The notes below the pieces were generated by a model. It was not told the origin of the DNA. It did no database searches and saw only the letters and a program-made list of their open reading frames with translations. A stretch of 7,841 bases of DNA from JADKCL01 sp031424495 (GTDB lineage: Bacteria > Bacteroidota > Bacteroidia > J057 > JADKCL01). A program made the translations under genes and the position numbers. Within the stretch, counting starts at the first letter, position 1, and each line of letters starts with the position of its first letter. The stretch spans positions 1-7,841 of the forward strand of contig JANPHP010000477.1 of assembly GCA_031424495.1 (NCBI GenBank), given 5' to 3'. Shown here piece after piece: positions 1 to 6,020 of the stretch.

Positions 1-879
1 CTATCGGCACTCATAGAGATACTCCTTGTATGGTGTTCGCTTTATCCCGCATACTCCCCCGTGGTGTGAGCAAGTCCCCCTTCCCGTGCTTTCACTGGTG
101 CTGCCGTCGCAGCAAAGGGTGGAGCTGTAATACTTGGTCACTGCTGTAAGCTCTCGATACTTCTCACATGCCTTCTTGTGTCCGCCGTCCGCTGCAAGCT
201 TGTAGTGGGGCAAAGCTGCCTTTGTCTTTCCAGTGAGTGTGTAGCATTGGGCAAGTGAGTATTCTACCCGTGAACTTGCTTTCTTGGCCTTGCTGCAAAT
301 CTCGTACTGTTTGATCGCCTTTTCATATTTTCGAGAGTTTGCATAGATGTCCCCTAGTCCTTCATGGGGATCGATCCACTTTGGGTGTGCCTTGAGTGCC
401 TGTTCGTATGTGGCGATAGCCTCAACCGTATCACTAAGCTCTAGGTACTTGTCAGCGACATGGTTGAATATGTCCATTCTCTTTGTGGAATCATCCTTGT
501 AAAGCTCAAGCTCACGTCTCAAATTTTCCTTTACCTTCTCCTTGTTCCCATCTCCGATTTCCCATTCGATTATGTCATCGAGCAAGTTCTTTCTCATGTC
601 ATCCCCAAAAGCCATTTCAAGGGAGTGGTCAAAGTCCTTTTCCGCCTGGGCTGTGTCGGTGAAATGATAGAGAAGCTTTCCGCGAAATTCAAACGCATAG
701 GCAAGGGTCGAATCTTCGATCAGCGCCTCATTGACCAGTTTCAAAGCCTCATCGTACTTGCCGTCGTTGTAAAGGCTCTTCGCCTCACGATACTTTTCTT
801 CCGGGGAGAGGCGCTGGCATCCAGCAAACAGGAACGATACAAGAACAAGTAATCGGAGAAATCTATCCGTAATTTTCAT
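1..879 (-). CDS. TPR-repeat lipoprotein with C-terminal DUF3761-like domain
   Basis: Complete 292-aa frame: start ATG at 879, stop TAG at 3-1. Seen: residues 1-21 form a lipoprotein signal (Arg-containing start, hydrophobic LVLVSFLFAG, then Cys21 in an LFAGC lipobox), so it is probably lipid-anchored outside the inner membrane. Residues 28-240 contain TPR-like helix pairs (for example AKSLYNDGKYDEALKLVNEA at 33-52 and GDIYANSRKYEKAIKQYE at 176-193), ending in a Sel1-like GHKKACEKYREL. The tail (about 248-292) is Cys-rich and carries GTCSHHGGV at 268-276, the hallmark I associate with DUF3761. Such TPR proteins usually act as scaffolds; the exact role is unknown. The leader before the ATG is A-rich with no Shine-Dalgarno. 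It is divergent from the nuclease gene across about 240 bp. The lipoprotein and TPR calls are firm, the DUF3761 call moderate. Confidence 0.85.
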   Translation of the reverse strand: MKITDRFLRLLVLVSFLFAGCQRLSPEEKYREAKSLYNDGKYDEALKLVNEALIEDSTLAYAFEFRGKLLYHFTDTAQAEKDFDHSLEMAFGDDMRKNLLDDIIEWEIGDGNKEKVKENLRRELELYKDDSTKRMDIFNHVADKYLELSDTVEAIATYEQALKAHPKWIDPHEGLGDIYANSRKYEKAIKQYEICSKAKKASSRVEYSLAQCYTLTGKTKAALPHYKLAADGGHKKACEKYRELTAVTKYYSSTLCCDGSTSESTGRGTCSHHGGVCGIKRTPYKEYLYECR

Positions 880-1122
880 TTCATTGCATTTTTAGTCCCA
901 ATTTAAGACAAAAGGCGACAATATCACGTTTTGGGAAGCTGCTTCAAATGAGACTCGATCCATCGGATTATCCATTCCTCCCGTTTAATGATGGACTGAA
1001 GGGTGTATTCCAAGCAATGAATTTTGCATTGCCTTGGCGAAAATGTGTTTATGTGGAAAAATAGAACACTGCTTTCATATTATCTACGCCTTCTTTGCCA
1101 ATTCTACAGAAAGAATCTAAAC

Positions 1123-2169
1123 ATGAAAGGAAGCGATTTCGAAACGTTTGTGCGGCTTCTTGAAGAAAGTTTCAAGGATAGCCCCGATACGACTGTGAGG
1201 CAGAATGTCAGACTGATAAATGTTGATGGGAAAAGGAGGGAGTTTGATGTGGTTGTGGACTCAACCTTGAATGGCCATACGATCCGCATCGCGATAGAAT
1301 GCAAGGACTACAAGGGCAAGGTGGCTGTCGAGAAGGTGGAAGCCTTCAAAACCAAATGTGATTCTGTTCCCAGTATTAACGTGCGGGTCTTTGTCTCCAA
1401 GAATGGATTCCAATCAGGCGTGTATGACGTTGCCAACCGTTATGGGATTTCCTTGCACATGCTCTCAGAAATGGATTCCCAAACAGTTGATACGTGGGTG
1501 CAAGAAAGTGGCTATCAGTTGGTCACAAGTCAAATGGAGTTTACATTTGGCCTTGGCTATGTAAGTCAGGCAATGCCTAACATCCAATCTGATACTGTCT
1601 TTCATTTTGATGGAATCGAAGATGGAGGCATTCCTTTGCCTGTGGTTCAACAAGTGTTTTACAATGTTGCAATCAACCAAGTACGTGATATTGGCATGAC
1701 GGCTTACAATGAGGCTGCCAGATTGAAATATTCTAATCCAAAGGTAACCTTTGAGTTGTTCCAATCCCAAGAAAATTCCCGTCTATACGTCATCGACCAA
1801 GGAGTGAAGGAATATATTCAGGTATTCAGACTTGGTGTCAAGATTGATTTTCTTGAGAGTTTTCTGCGACCCGACTTCTCAGGCAGTTACCAAGACATGG
1901 TGAGCGCGACCCCCAAGGGAGTTGTCCATTGCTACAAGGGAGCATTGAAGGGCAAGGAGATAACAGTCGTAAAAGGTGTGGGTACGCCGAACCAAAATCA
2001 CATCTACATTTCGGGTTTGAACGGCAATCCGATGACAATTGAAGATGCGCCAATTATGTTCTTGCCGCAAGGACTTGATTTCACCCTCAGTCATCCAGAA
2101 TTGGAGGATCTTCTTATTCGCAGGGGCGGAAGAATGGAACTTCAATTAGATGAGACAGACTCACAATAG
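1123..2169 (+). CDS. Mrr-like restriction endonuclease (PD-(D/E)XK fold)
   Basis: A 348-aa product from ATG 1123. Residues 1-120 match the Mrr/restriction-endonuclease-like pattern: a helix with Glu7 (GSDFETFVRLLEESF), then REFDVVVD (Asp42), then IAIECKDYKG (Glu59-Cys-Lys61), then VFVSKNGFQSGVYDVANRYG, which fits the common 'S-x-x-GF...A...GI' strand and helix after the active site. Glu7, Asp42, Glu59 and Lys61 are the likely metal and catalytic residues. Known of the family: these nucleases cut DNA and are often type IV or other anti-phage effectors. The remaining roughly 230 residues match nothing I recognise and could sense targets. The frame is open upstream to an ATG at 1024, but ATG 1123 is preferred because the domain starts there and AGAAAGAA (1108-1115) precedes it. 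Expression looks monocistronic, as the next gene is convergent 19 bp away. Confidence 0.75.
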   Translation: MKGSDFETFVRLLEESFKDSPDTTVRQNVRLINVDGKRREFDVVVDSTLNGHTIRIAIECKDYKGKVAVEKVEAFKTKCDSVPSINVRVFVSKNGFQSGVYDVANRYGISLHMLSEMDSQTVDTWVQESGYQLVTSQMEFTFGLGYVSQAMPNIQSDTVFHFDGIEDGGIPLPVVQQVFYNVAINQVRDIGMTAYNEAARLKYSNPKVTFELFQSQENSRLYVIDQGVKEYIQVFRLGVKIDFLESFLRPDFSGSYQDMVSATPKGVVHCYKGALKGKEITVVKGVGTPNQNHIYISGLNGNPMTIEDAPIMFLPQGLDFTLSHPELEDLLIRRGGRMELQLDETDSQ

Positions 2170-2188
2170 CATCAAAAGGCCCATTGGC

Positions 2189-2809
2189 TTATAGAATCTT
2201 CACCATACTAATCCTTCCAGACTTGTCCGAATAGAGGTTCCTGATCTCCGAGCCTTCGTCCAATGTCGGTTTGGTGAAGAACCGATCATGGGCATTGGCG
2301 GTAGGGCTTCCATAGTTTGAAAAATAATGGACGTAGGTGGTCTTGTAAATCTCGTTCAGCGACTTGCCGTGAACCTTTGTGAAATACTCGATTTCGCCCG
2401 CGACAATCTCCTCCATCACACAGGCGCAATCGTAGAGCCTGATGTCGTCCGCCTTCGCCTTGAGCAGCTTGTAGGCGTACAGGTCTTCAAGGAGCAGCAC
2501 CCTGAACTTGAACGGGCCAGTCCAGTACGACTCCGTGACATGGAGGCTTATGGAGAAATAAAGATGCTCTCCCCGGTCAAGAAGGGGCTGATACCATTCG
2601 TACCTCCTTCGCGACAGATTTTCGGACAATGCTGCGGCTTGCTTGCCCTTCGACTTGATGGCGGGCTTGTGGCCAGCATCCACGCCAAATGAAATGTCGC
2701 CTTCCTTGCCGCCGACCTCCAAGATAGCCCCGTTGCGAAACGTGACGCGCTTGCGGGTCTCTGCATCATAGAATTGACCGTTTGCAAAAATGATCTTCCT
2801 TGAACTCAT
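2189..2809 (-). CDS. Hypothetical protein, 206 aa
   Basis: Not recognised. The frame is complete (ATG at 2809, stop TAG ending at 2189) and composition looks coding throughout. The N-terminus (1-40) reads as short beta strands (KIIFANGQFYDAETRKRVTF). Residues 75-115 mix aromatic-rich strands (HLYFSISLHVTESYWTGPF) with a Leu-rich helix (LLLEDLYAYKLLKAKADD). A helix with CACVMEEIVAGEIEYF follows, then a Tyr/His-rich stretch (YKTTYVHYFSNYGSP). No signal peptide or membrane segment is visible, so it is likely cytoplasmic. Its 3' end meets the nuclease gene tail to tail with 19 bp between them, so the two are not co-transcribed. The start is preceded by an AT-rich leader without Shine-Dalgarno, as for other genes here. 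No function is proposed. Confidence 0.7.
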   Translation of the reverse strand: MSSRKIIFANGQFYDAETRKRVTFRNGAILEVGGKEGDISFGVDAGHKPAIKSKGKQAAALSENLSRRRYEWYQPLLDRGEHLYFSISLHVTESYWTGPFKFRVLLLEDLYAYKLLKAKADDIRLYDCACVMEEIVAGEIEYFTKVHGKSLNEIYKTTYVHYFSNYGSPTANAHDRFFTKPTLDEGSEIRNLYSDKSGRISMVKIL

Positions 2810-3059
2810 GGTTAAATATGCGAAAAAAAGGAATCACCAAGAATCATTGTCGTCGAGTATCAAAAGGTAACGAATCCTTTGGACTTGGATCGGCCTACGT
2901 GAATGCGAAGGAGTTACCCCTTTTAGCAATGTAGGCCCGTCGATTCCCACATTTGCCATGCCAAACCTCATGGAGAGCCACCAATCTATCCGTACACCCA
3001 ACCCACGTTTAACGAATACCTTGCAGGAGTATTGACAATTCTTGGGAAACCTTCGGCGC
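2810..3059. other. Intergenic region with inverted repeat
   Basis: About 250 bp between two leftward genes with no credible ORF. It should hold the promoter of the 206-aa gene and the 3' end of the 323-aa gene. The one structure seen is a 7-bp inverted repeat, GGCCTAC (2892-2898) and GTAGGCC (2931-2937), enclosing AAGG...CCTT at about 2908-2922, so a two-tier stem is possible. No T-run follows on either strand, so it is not a standard intrinsic terminator. Confidence 0.35.
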
Positions 3060-4031
3060 TCAGGGCTTGGGAGTCATCAATGCAAGCAGGTGGAGCTTGC
3101 TACCAACCATGTTGAGGATGTTCAGGCAAAGGGAATACATCAGGTAGGCATCCTCCTTCGTTGCAATCGGGTTCGGCTTTAGGATTCCTGTCTTGCTCCT
3201 GGCATGCACAAACTTGGAGGCATAATGGTATATTCCCTTGACTCCTTTGTCCAAGTCACTTATTCCATCCGTATCATGGTTTGAGGCGAGCAGTGCGGCA
3301 TCGAATTCCGTCTTCAAGGCTGCATTCTCAATTTTATCGTCAAATACCTTGATTGCCTCGAAGGCCATTCGGCCTCGGGAAATGACATCCAACCACGCCC
3401 CGTGCCTGAGATATTCCTCCATCTCGACAAGTCTCGCCTGGGCATGTTGGAAAACCTCTTTCCACTCCTTTGGCAAGTCCATGTGATCCATTAGCCGTAA
3501 TTCCACTAGAAGGAACTTTCCGATACCTAACGGTTCGGAAAACTTGCGCACCCATTCCCCTTGGCTAGAAACAAGGCTGAACGTGGAGTTGCCTACTTCC
3601 AACCCTAGCCTTGGTTCATTCTCGTTGTTCCTCTGTGTGGTCTCCGAACGAATCGAAGTGAATGAAATATTCGCGGAAAAACGTGCCGCCTTCTCCGGGT
3701 CTTTTGCCCTCAACAATTCGATTTGATCGATCACCCTCGGCGAGAGCTCCGCGCTCAATATCACCTTGATTGAATTCTTGTTATCGTCAGGCTGGTCTCT
3801 GATTGCCCTTTGCACTTCATTGTTCGGGAAGGTGAGTTTGGTGTTCAACGACCTTTGAAGGTGGTTCCAGATCATTTGTGTGGCCCTCCGATTATCGCTA
3901 AGCAGCAACTCACCCGAAACGGAAACGGGGGTTTCCCAATTGGAAAAATACTCGAATTCACATGTGACTAGGAGTGTTGGATTGATGGACTTTGAATCGA
4001 CATCAAGTGCTACATTCAGCAATTTTGCCAT
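3060..4031 (-). CDS. Hypothetical protein, 323 aa, helical C-terminal half
   Basis: Not recognised as a named family. ATG at 4031 follows an A-rich leader (CCCAAAAATAAAAGTC), typical of Bacteroidota-style starts; the stop is at 3060. Residues 1-100 look beta-rich (LLNVALDVDS, LLVTCEFEYFSNW), as do 118-165. Residues 170-320 are helical: a long amphipathic stretch (FQHAQARLVEMEEYLRHGAW), then ISRGRMAFEAIKVF, a charged linker, GIYHYASKFVHARSKTG, and a hydrophobic final helix. An Arg/Glu helix followed by a helix ending in '...H.R' and a long last helix resembles HEPN-type bundles in abortive-infection proteins. However, the diagnostic R-x4-6-H motif is not present in clean form, so HEPN is only a guess. 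No signal peptide. It stands alone, 250 bp upstream of the next leftward gene, with a candidate promoter at 4064-4094. Confidence 0.7.
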   Translation of the reverse strand: MAKLLNVALDVDSKSINPTLLVTCEFEYFSNWETPVSVSGELLLSDNRRATQMIWNHLQRSLNTKLTFPNNEVQRAIRDQPDDNKNSIKVILSAELSPRVIDQIELLRAKDPEKAARFSANISFTSIRSETTQRNNENEPRLGLEVGNSTFSLVSSQGEWVRKFSEPLGIGKFLLVELRLMDHMDLPKEWKEVFQHAQARLVEMEEYLRHGAWLDVISRGRMAFEAIKVFDDKIENAALKTEFDAALLASNHDTDGISDLDKGVKGIYHYASKFVHARSKTGILKPNPIATKEDAYLMYSLCLNILNMVGSKLHLLALMTPKP

Positions 4032-4063
4032 GACTTTTATTTTTGGGTTGCTACTTTATATGG

Positions 4064-4094
4064 CAAGTTTACGGGATGCTTTTTGATTCGTCAA
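4064..4094 (-). promoter_or_regulatory. Candidate Bacteroidota-type promoter for the 323-aa gene
   Basis: On the minus strand, TTG (4094-4092) is followed after 20 nt by TAAACTTG (4071-4064), one mismatch from the Bacteroidota -7 consensus TAnnTTTG with an upstream -33 TTG. It lies 32 bp before the ATG at 4031. The motif is short and the call rests on position and spacing only. Confidence 0.3.
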
Positions 4095-4142
4095 GCCCTC
4101 CCATGAAACAGATTTATCCGATAAGACATGAAATCGAACCGT

Positions 4143-4290
4143 TCAACCCTGCAACCCCATCGAAAGCCACCGACTGCCCATTGCGCCTCGTGCCTACAAG
4201 CTGCCGTCACGCACCAGCGGCGATAGCAGAACCGCCGCAAGGCTTTCGATGTATTTGTACATTTCTTGTCGATCCCAAGTCATCAGGACG
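4143..4290 (-). pseudogene. Truncated, frameshifted copy of the winged-helix gene 3' end
   Basis: The minus strand encodes a degenerate match to the last 50 or so residues of the 154-aa protein at 4891-5355. Reading from about 4288 gives W-D-R-Q-E-M-Y-K-Y-I-E-S-L-A-A, then VLLSPLVRDGS, against W-E-P-M-E-R-H-K-D-I-D-S-L-V-S, then VLLSQLVRDGA. After VRDG the frame meets a TAG. Removing one base from the intact gene near 4200-4203 restores the match: LVGTRRNGQSVAFDGVAG against LVRTKRKGQSGALHGLPG. The copy therefore has a 1-nt deletion. The N-terminal 100 or so codons are absent: similarity stops near 4290, where unrelated AT-rich sequence begins. Nucleotide alignment stays in register otherwise, by eye at roughly two-thirds identity. 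It is a decayed paralogue, not a functional gene. Confidence 0.7.
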
Positions 4291-4311
4291 AAACCGAATC
4301 GACATCAATTT

Positions 4312-4342
4312 TTGTACAATTTTGGTATAACCGTGGTATAAT
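4312..4342 (+). promoter_or_regulatory. Palindrome plus sigma70-like -10 box
   Basis: TTGTACAA (4312-4319) is a perfect 8-bp palindrome. It is followed by two direct copies of TGGTATAA (4323-4330 and 4334-4341) spaced 11 bp apart, the second creating a perfect TATAAT at 4337-4342. It could be a rightward promoter or an operator. No gene follows on this strand for more than 1 kb, and Bacteroidota promoters usually look different, so confidence is low. Confidence 0.2.
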
Positions 4343-4380
4343 GCCATCATAACCCTGGCACGAGTCCGGGACATGCAAGT

Positions 4381-4423
4381 TTTACAACGCTTTTACAACA
4401 CTCTTACAACACTTTTACACACT
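4381..4423. repeat. 11-bp tandem array, TTTACAACRCT
   Basis: Four head-to-tail units: TTTACAACGCT (4381-4391), TTTACAACACT (4392-4402), CTTACAACACT (4403-4413) and a 10-bp TTTACACACT (4414-4423). One turn of the helix per unit places every copy on the same DNA face, as for cooperative protein-binding sites or iterons. An inverted copy, TTGTAAAAC, lies at 4458-4466. No repeat-binding gene is identified. Confidence 0.65.
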
Positions 4424-4460
4424 TTCACCTTTCGGTTGCAAGACTGAAACCGTAGATTTG

Positions 4461-4498
4461 TAAAACAGAAAACCCGCACACTTCTCACGGGATGCGGG
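4461..4498 (-). terminator. Intrinsic terminator, leftward
   Basis: On the minus strand the stem CCCGCA (4498-4493) pairs with TGCGGG (4478-4473), with a possible extra T-G wobble, over a 14-nt loop. TTTTCTGTTTT follows immediately. A GC-rich stem and T-tract make a standard Rho-independent terminator. It ends a leftward transcript coming from the 4500-4890 region, either from the 154-aa gene or from an unannotated RNA. Confidence 0.65.
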
Positions 4499-4890
4499 CC
4501 TCTGCAACAGCGTTGGACACTGCGGGTAGGGATGGAATCTACCCCCTGATTTCGGAGAACGGGACTCGCTGCCTTTTGGAAGGGCGCGGCTTTACCGCTT
4601 CGTTATCAGCTATTGCAAAGATCAAAGCCATTTGTCTCGCTTCCAAATTCATTTTTGAGAAAATTTGGGAGTGCCGCCTGAAAGGCGTAGGGAAATCCGC
4701 AAGTATCTCGCAAAAGGGCTTGCCGTCCGTATTCGCTACCTACGCGATCACAACTTAAACTCGAAAGCTAGAAGGGTTGCAGAAAAATCGGCAACGATGA
4801 ATTTGGTCTTCTGGACGTAAGATTTGTGTGCTTTTTGATGGCTTTCTTGCAATCTTCACGTCACCAAGCCGCAATATGTGAGCCTAAAAC
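4499..4890. other. Region without assigned gene; possible short leftward ORF or ncRNA
   Basis: About 390 bp between the 154-aa gene and the terminator, both leftward. No family is recognised. A minus-strand frame is open from 4739 to a TAG at 4541-4539, with an internal ATG at 4652 after an A-rich leader (TTTTCTCAAAA). It would encode 37 aa beginning MNLEARQMALIFAIADN and is too short to judge. A 6-bp hairpin, GGGTAG (4524-4529) and CTACCC (4539-4544), lies upstream of the terminator on that strand. The segment could be a long 3' untranslated region, a small protein gene or a small RNA. Confidence 0.25.
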
Positions 4891-5355
4891 TCACCCCGGC
4901 AAACCGTGCAAAGCCCCAGACTGCCCCTTTCGCTTGGTGCGCACAAGCGCACCGTCACGCACGAGCTGCGATAGCAACACCGACACTAGGCTGTCGATGT
5001 CCTTGTGCCGCTCCATTGGTTCCCAAGACTTCAAGACGGGGATGACCTCTCTGGCAAGCAGGGGCCGCTTGGCCTCGGCCACAGCGAGGATGATCTTGTC
5101 CTTCCAAGTCATCTTGTCTGAATAGCCCACGGGCGCATGTACCGTCCCGTGATGGTTCTCGGCCTTGGTAGTGCTTGACGACCTTGCGGCCATGATCCAG
5201 GTCAATTCCTGCTCCTCGATCTCAAGCAAGTCCCTGAGTGCCTTGATGCGCAATCGCTGCATGTCCTCCAATGCGTTGAGCGATGTTTCCTCGATTCCGA
5301 TCCATTTCAGGCGGGAAATCGCCTCGATGCTCAAATGTGCTGGGTTTTTGTCCAT
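4891..5355 (-). CDS. Hypothetical protein with probable winged-helix C-terminal domain, 154 aa
   Basis: ATG at 5355 follows GAGG four bases upstream; the stop TGA is at 4893-4891. The N-terminal half (1-60) is predicted helical and charged (EAISRLKWIGIEETSLNALE, RIKALRDLLEIEEQELTWI). A low-complexity linker (SSSTTKAENHHG) follows. Residues 82-154 have the pattern of a winged helix-turn-helix: a helix (TWKDKIILAVAEAKRPLL), a helix (REVIPVLKSWE), a recognition-type helix (DIDSLVSVLLSQLVRDGALV) and a basic wing (RTKRKGQSGALHG). This suggests DNA binding, perhaps regulation, but the family is not identified. The only relative in the window is the frameshifted fragment at 4143-4290. Direct repeat block A begins about 25 bp upstream of the start, so its leader and promoter probably overlap that repeat. 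Confidence 0.65.
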   Translation of the reverse strand: MDKNPAHLSIEAISRLKWIGIEETSLNALEDMQRLRIKALRDLLEIEEQELTWIMAARSSSTTKAENHHGTVHAPVGYSDKMTWKDKIILAVAEAKRPLLAREVIPVLKSWEPMERHKDIDSLVSVLLSQLVRDGALVRTKRKGQSGALHGLPG

Positions 5356-5416
5356 TTGCCTCGGTGTTTGCGGGGCGATGCACCTTGCATTCCCTTGGCA
5401 ATCTTACGCCGAAAGT

Positions 5417-5497
5417 TGGACACCGTTACAGAATCGTTGAATCCGCATTTTGTCCGTATTCCGTCCCAATTCCGCATCCATTCGACATTCATTAAAA
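5417..5497. repeat. 81-bp unit, copy A1
   Basis: Begins TGGACACCGTTACAGAATCG and ends CGACATTCATTAAAA. Its second half reads as four degenerate, roughly 10-11-bp steps: GTCCGTATTCC, GTCCCAATTCC, GCATCCATTC, GACATTCATT. Copy A2 starts 196 bp further on. Confidence 0.85.
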
Positions 5498-5612
5498 ATA
5501 GATGGATTTCGGAGGGATTTTGGATTTCTGGGGCTGCAAGGGGATCGAATCGCCGATGCCTTTTATTCGGCGACTGGCCTTTGATGTCCATTCGGATGCC
5601 GAGTCAGAATGA

Positions 5613-5693
5613 TGGACACCGTTACTGAACCGTTGAATCCGAATTTTGTCCGTATTCCGTCCCAATTCCGCATCCATTCGACATTCATTAAAA
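5613..5693. repeat. 81-bp unit, copy A2
   Basis: Same unit as 5417-5497 with few changes: ACTGAACCG in place of ACAGAATCG, and GAATTTTG in place of GCATTTTG. It closes block A on the side facing the DUF4365 gene. Confidence 0.85.
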
Positions 5694-5770
5694 TTCAAGG
5701 GGTTTCGTTGGCTTTTTCGGGCCGAAGTTGCTATGCGGGCATTGGTTCCGATCCGCCGATTGGTCAGTTT

Positions 5771-5820
5771 GTACCAATGCGTTTTGATGTGTATCAACGT
5801 GTATCATTGCGTATAGATGC
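5771..5820. repeat. 10-bp tandem array upstream of DUF4365 gene
   Basis: Five head-to-tail degenerate decamers: GTACCAATGC, GTTTTGATGT, GTATCAACGT, GTATCATTGC, GTATAGATGC (approximate consensus GTATCAATGY). Helical phasing suggests a binding site rather than chance. It lies between repeat block A and the DUF4365 start. Confidence 0.55.
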
Positions 5821-5974
5821 GCCTTTACGATTTCGACACTTTTGCCAGAAAAATTGGCGGGTTTCGCAAAACCATTGTATCGTCCTGAAATGACCATTTG
5901 CTTTGTCTTGTACTGAATTAGCTCCAAGCCGTTTGTAATGTGCCAACCCAGATGAAGGAATACCAATTCTTCGC

Positions 5975-5982
5975 TATTTTTG
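5975..5982 (+). promoter_or_regulatory. TAnnTTTG promoter-like box before DUF4365 gene
   Basis: TATTTTTG fits the Bacteroidota -7 consensus exactly and lies 38 bp upstream of ATG 6021, leaving a leader of about 30 nt. No TTG is correctly spaced upstream, so support is partial. If real, it excludes the upstream GTG/ATG starts. Confidence 0.25.
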
Positions 5983-6020
5983 TGGAATTTGGCCCTTCAC
6001 AGCTACTAAAAAAAGTGGAA

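Larger units (their letters stand above)
5380..5697. repeat. Direct repeat block A (left copy)
   Basis: Matches 7178-7494 in the same orientation. From 5408 to 5602 the two copies differ only by one extra A in the A-run at 5494-5498 and by T5566 versus G7363. A 10-bp unmatched stretch (5603-5612) follows, then a near-identical stretch to about 5668, then fading similarity. It holds two 81-bp units and, between them, a 7-bp hairpin TCGCCGA/TCGGCGA (5550-5556 and 5567-5573). Block A precedes the DUF4365 gene and block B follows it. No terminal inverted repeats or transposase are seen. Confidence 0.9.

Noticed and set aside
4043..4330. Plus-strand 95-codon ORF
   Set aside because: It is the antisense reading of the pseudogene fragment and the promoter region of the 323-aa gene.
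4381..4423. Plasmid or phage replication origin (iterons)
   Set aside because: No replication initiator gene, DnaA box cluster or clear AT-rich unwinding element was seen nearby; kept only as one of several possibilities for the array.
4520..4630. tRNA gene on the minus strand (CTTCCAA anticodon-like loop, AGGGGGTAGATTCC T-arm-like stretch, ACCCGCA end, terminator after it)
   Set aside because: The anticodon stem does not pair, the T-loop lacks TTCRA in the right place, and no 5' acceptor strand matches the TACCCGC end. At most a decayed relic.
4492..4758. Plus-strand 88-codon ORF
   Set aside because: It overlaps the leftward terminator stem, has no start context, and resembles no known family.
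5331..5797. Minus-strand ORFs across repeat block A (starting MDIKG or MIHIK)
   Set aside because: The one-base difference between blocks shifts the frame, so the reading is not conserved; composition follows the DNA repeat.
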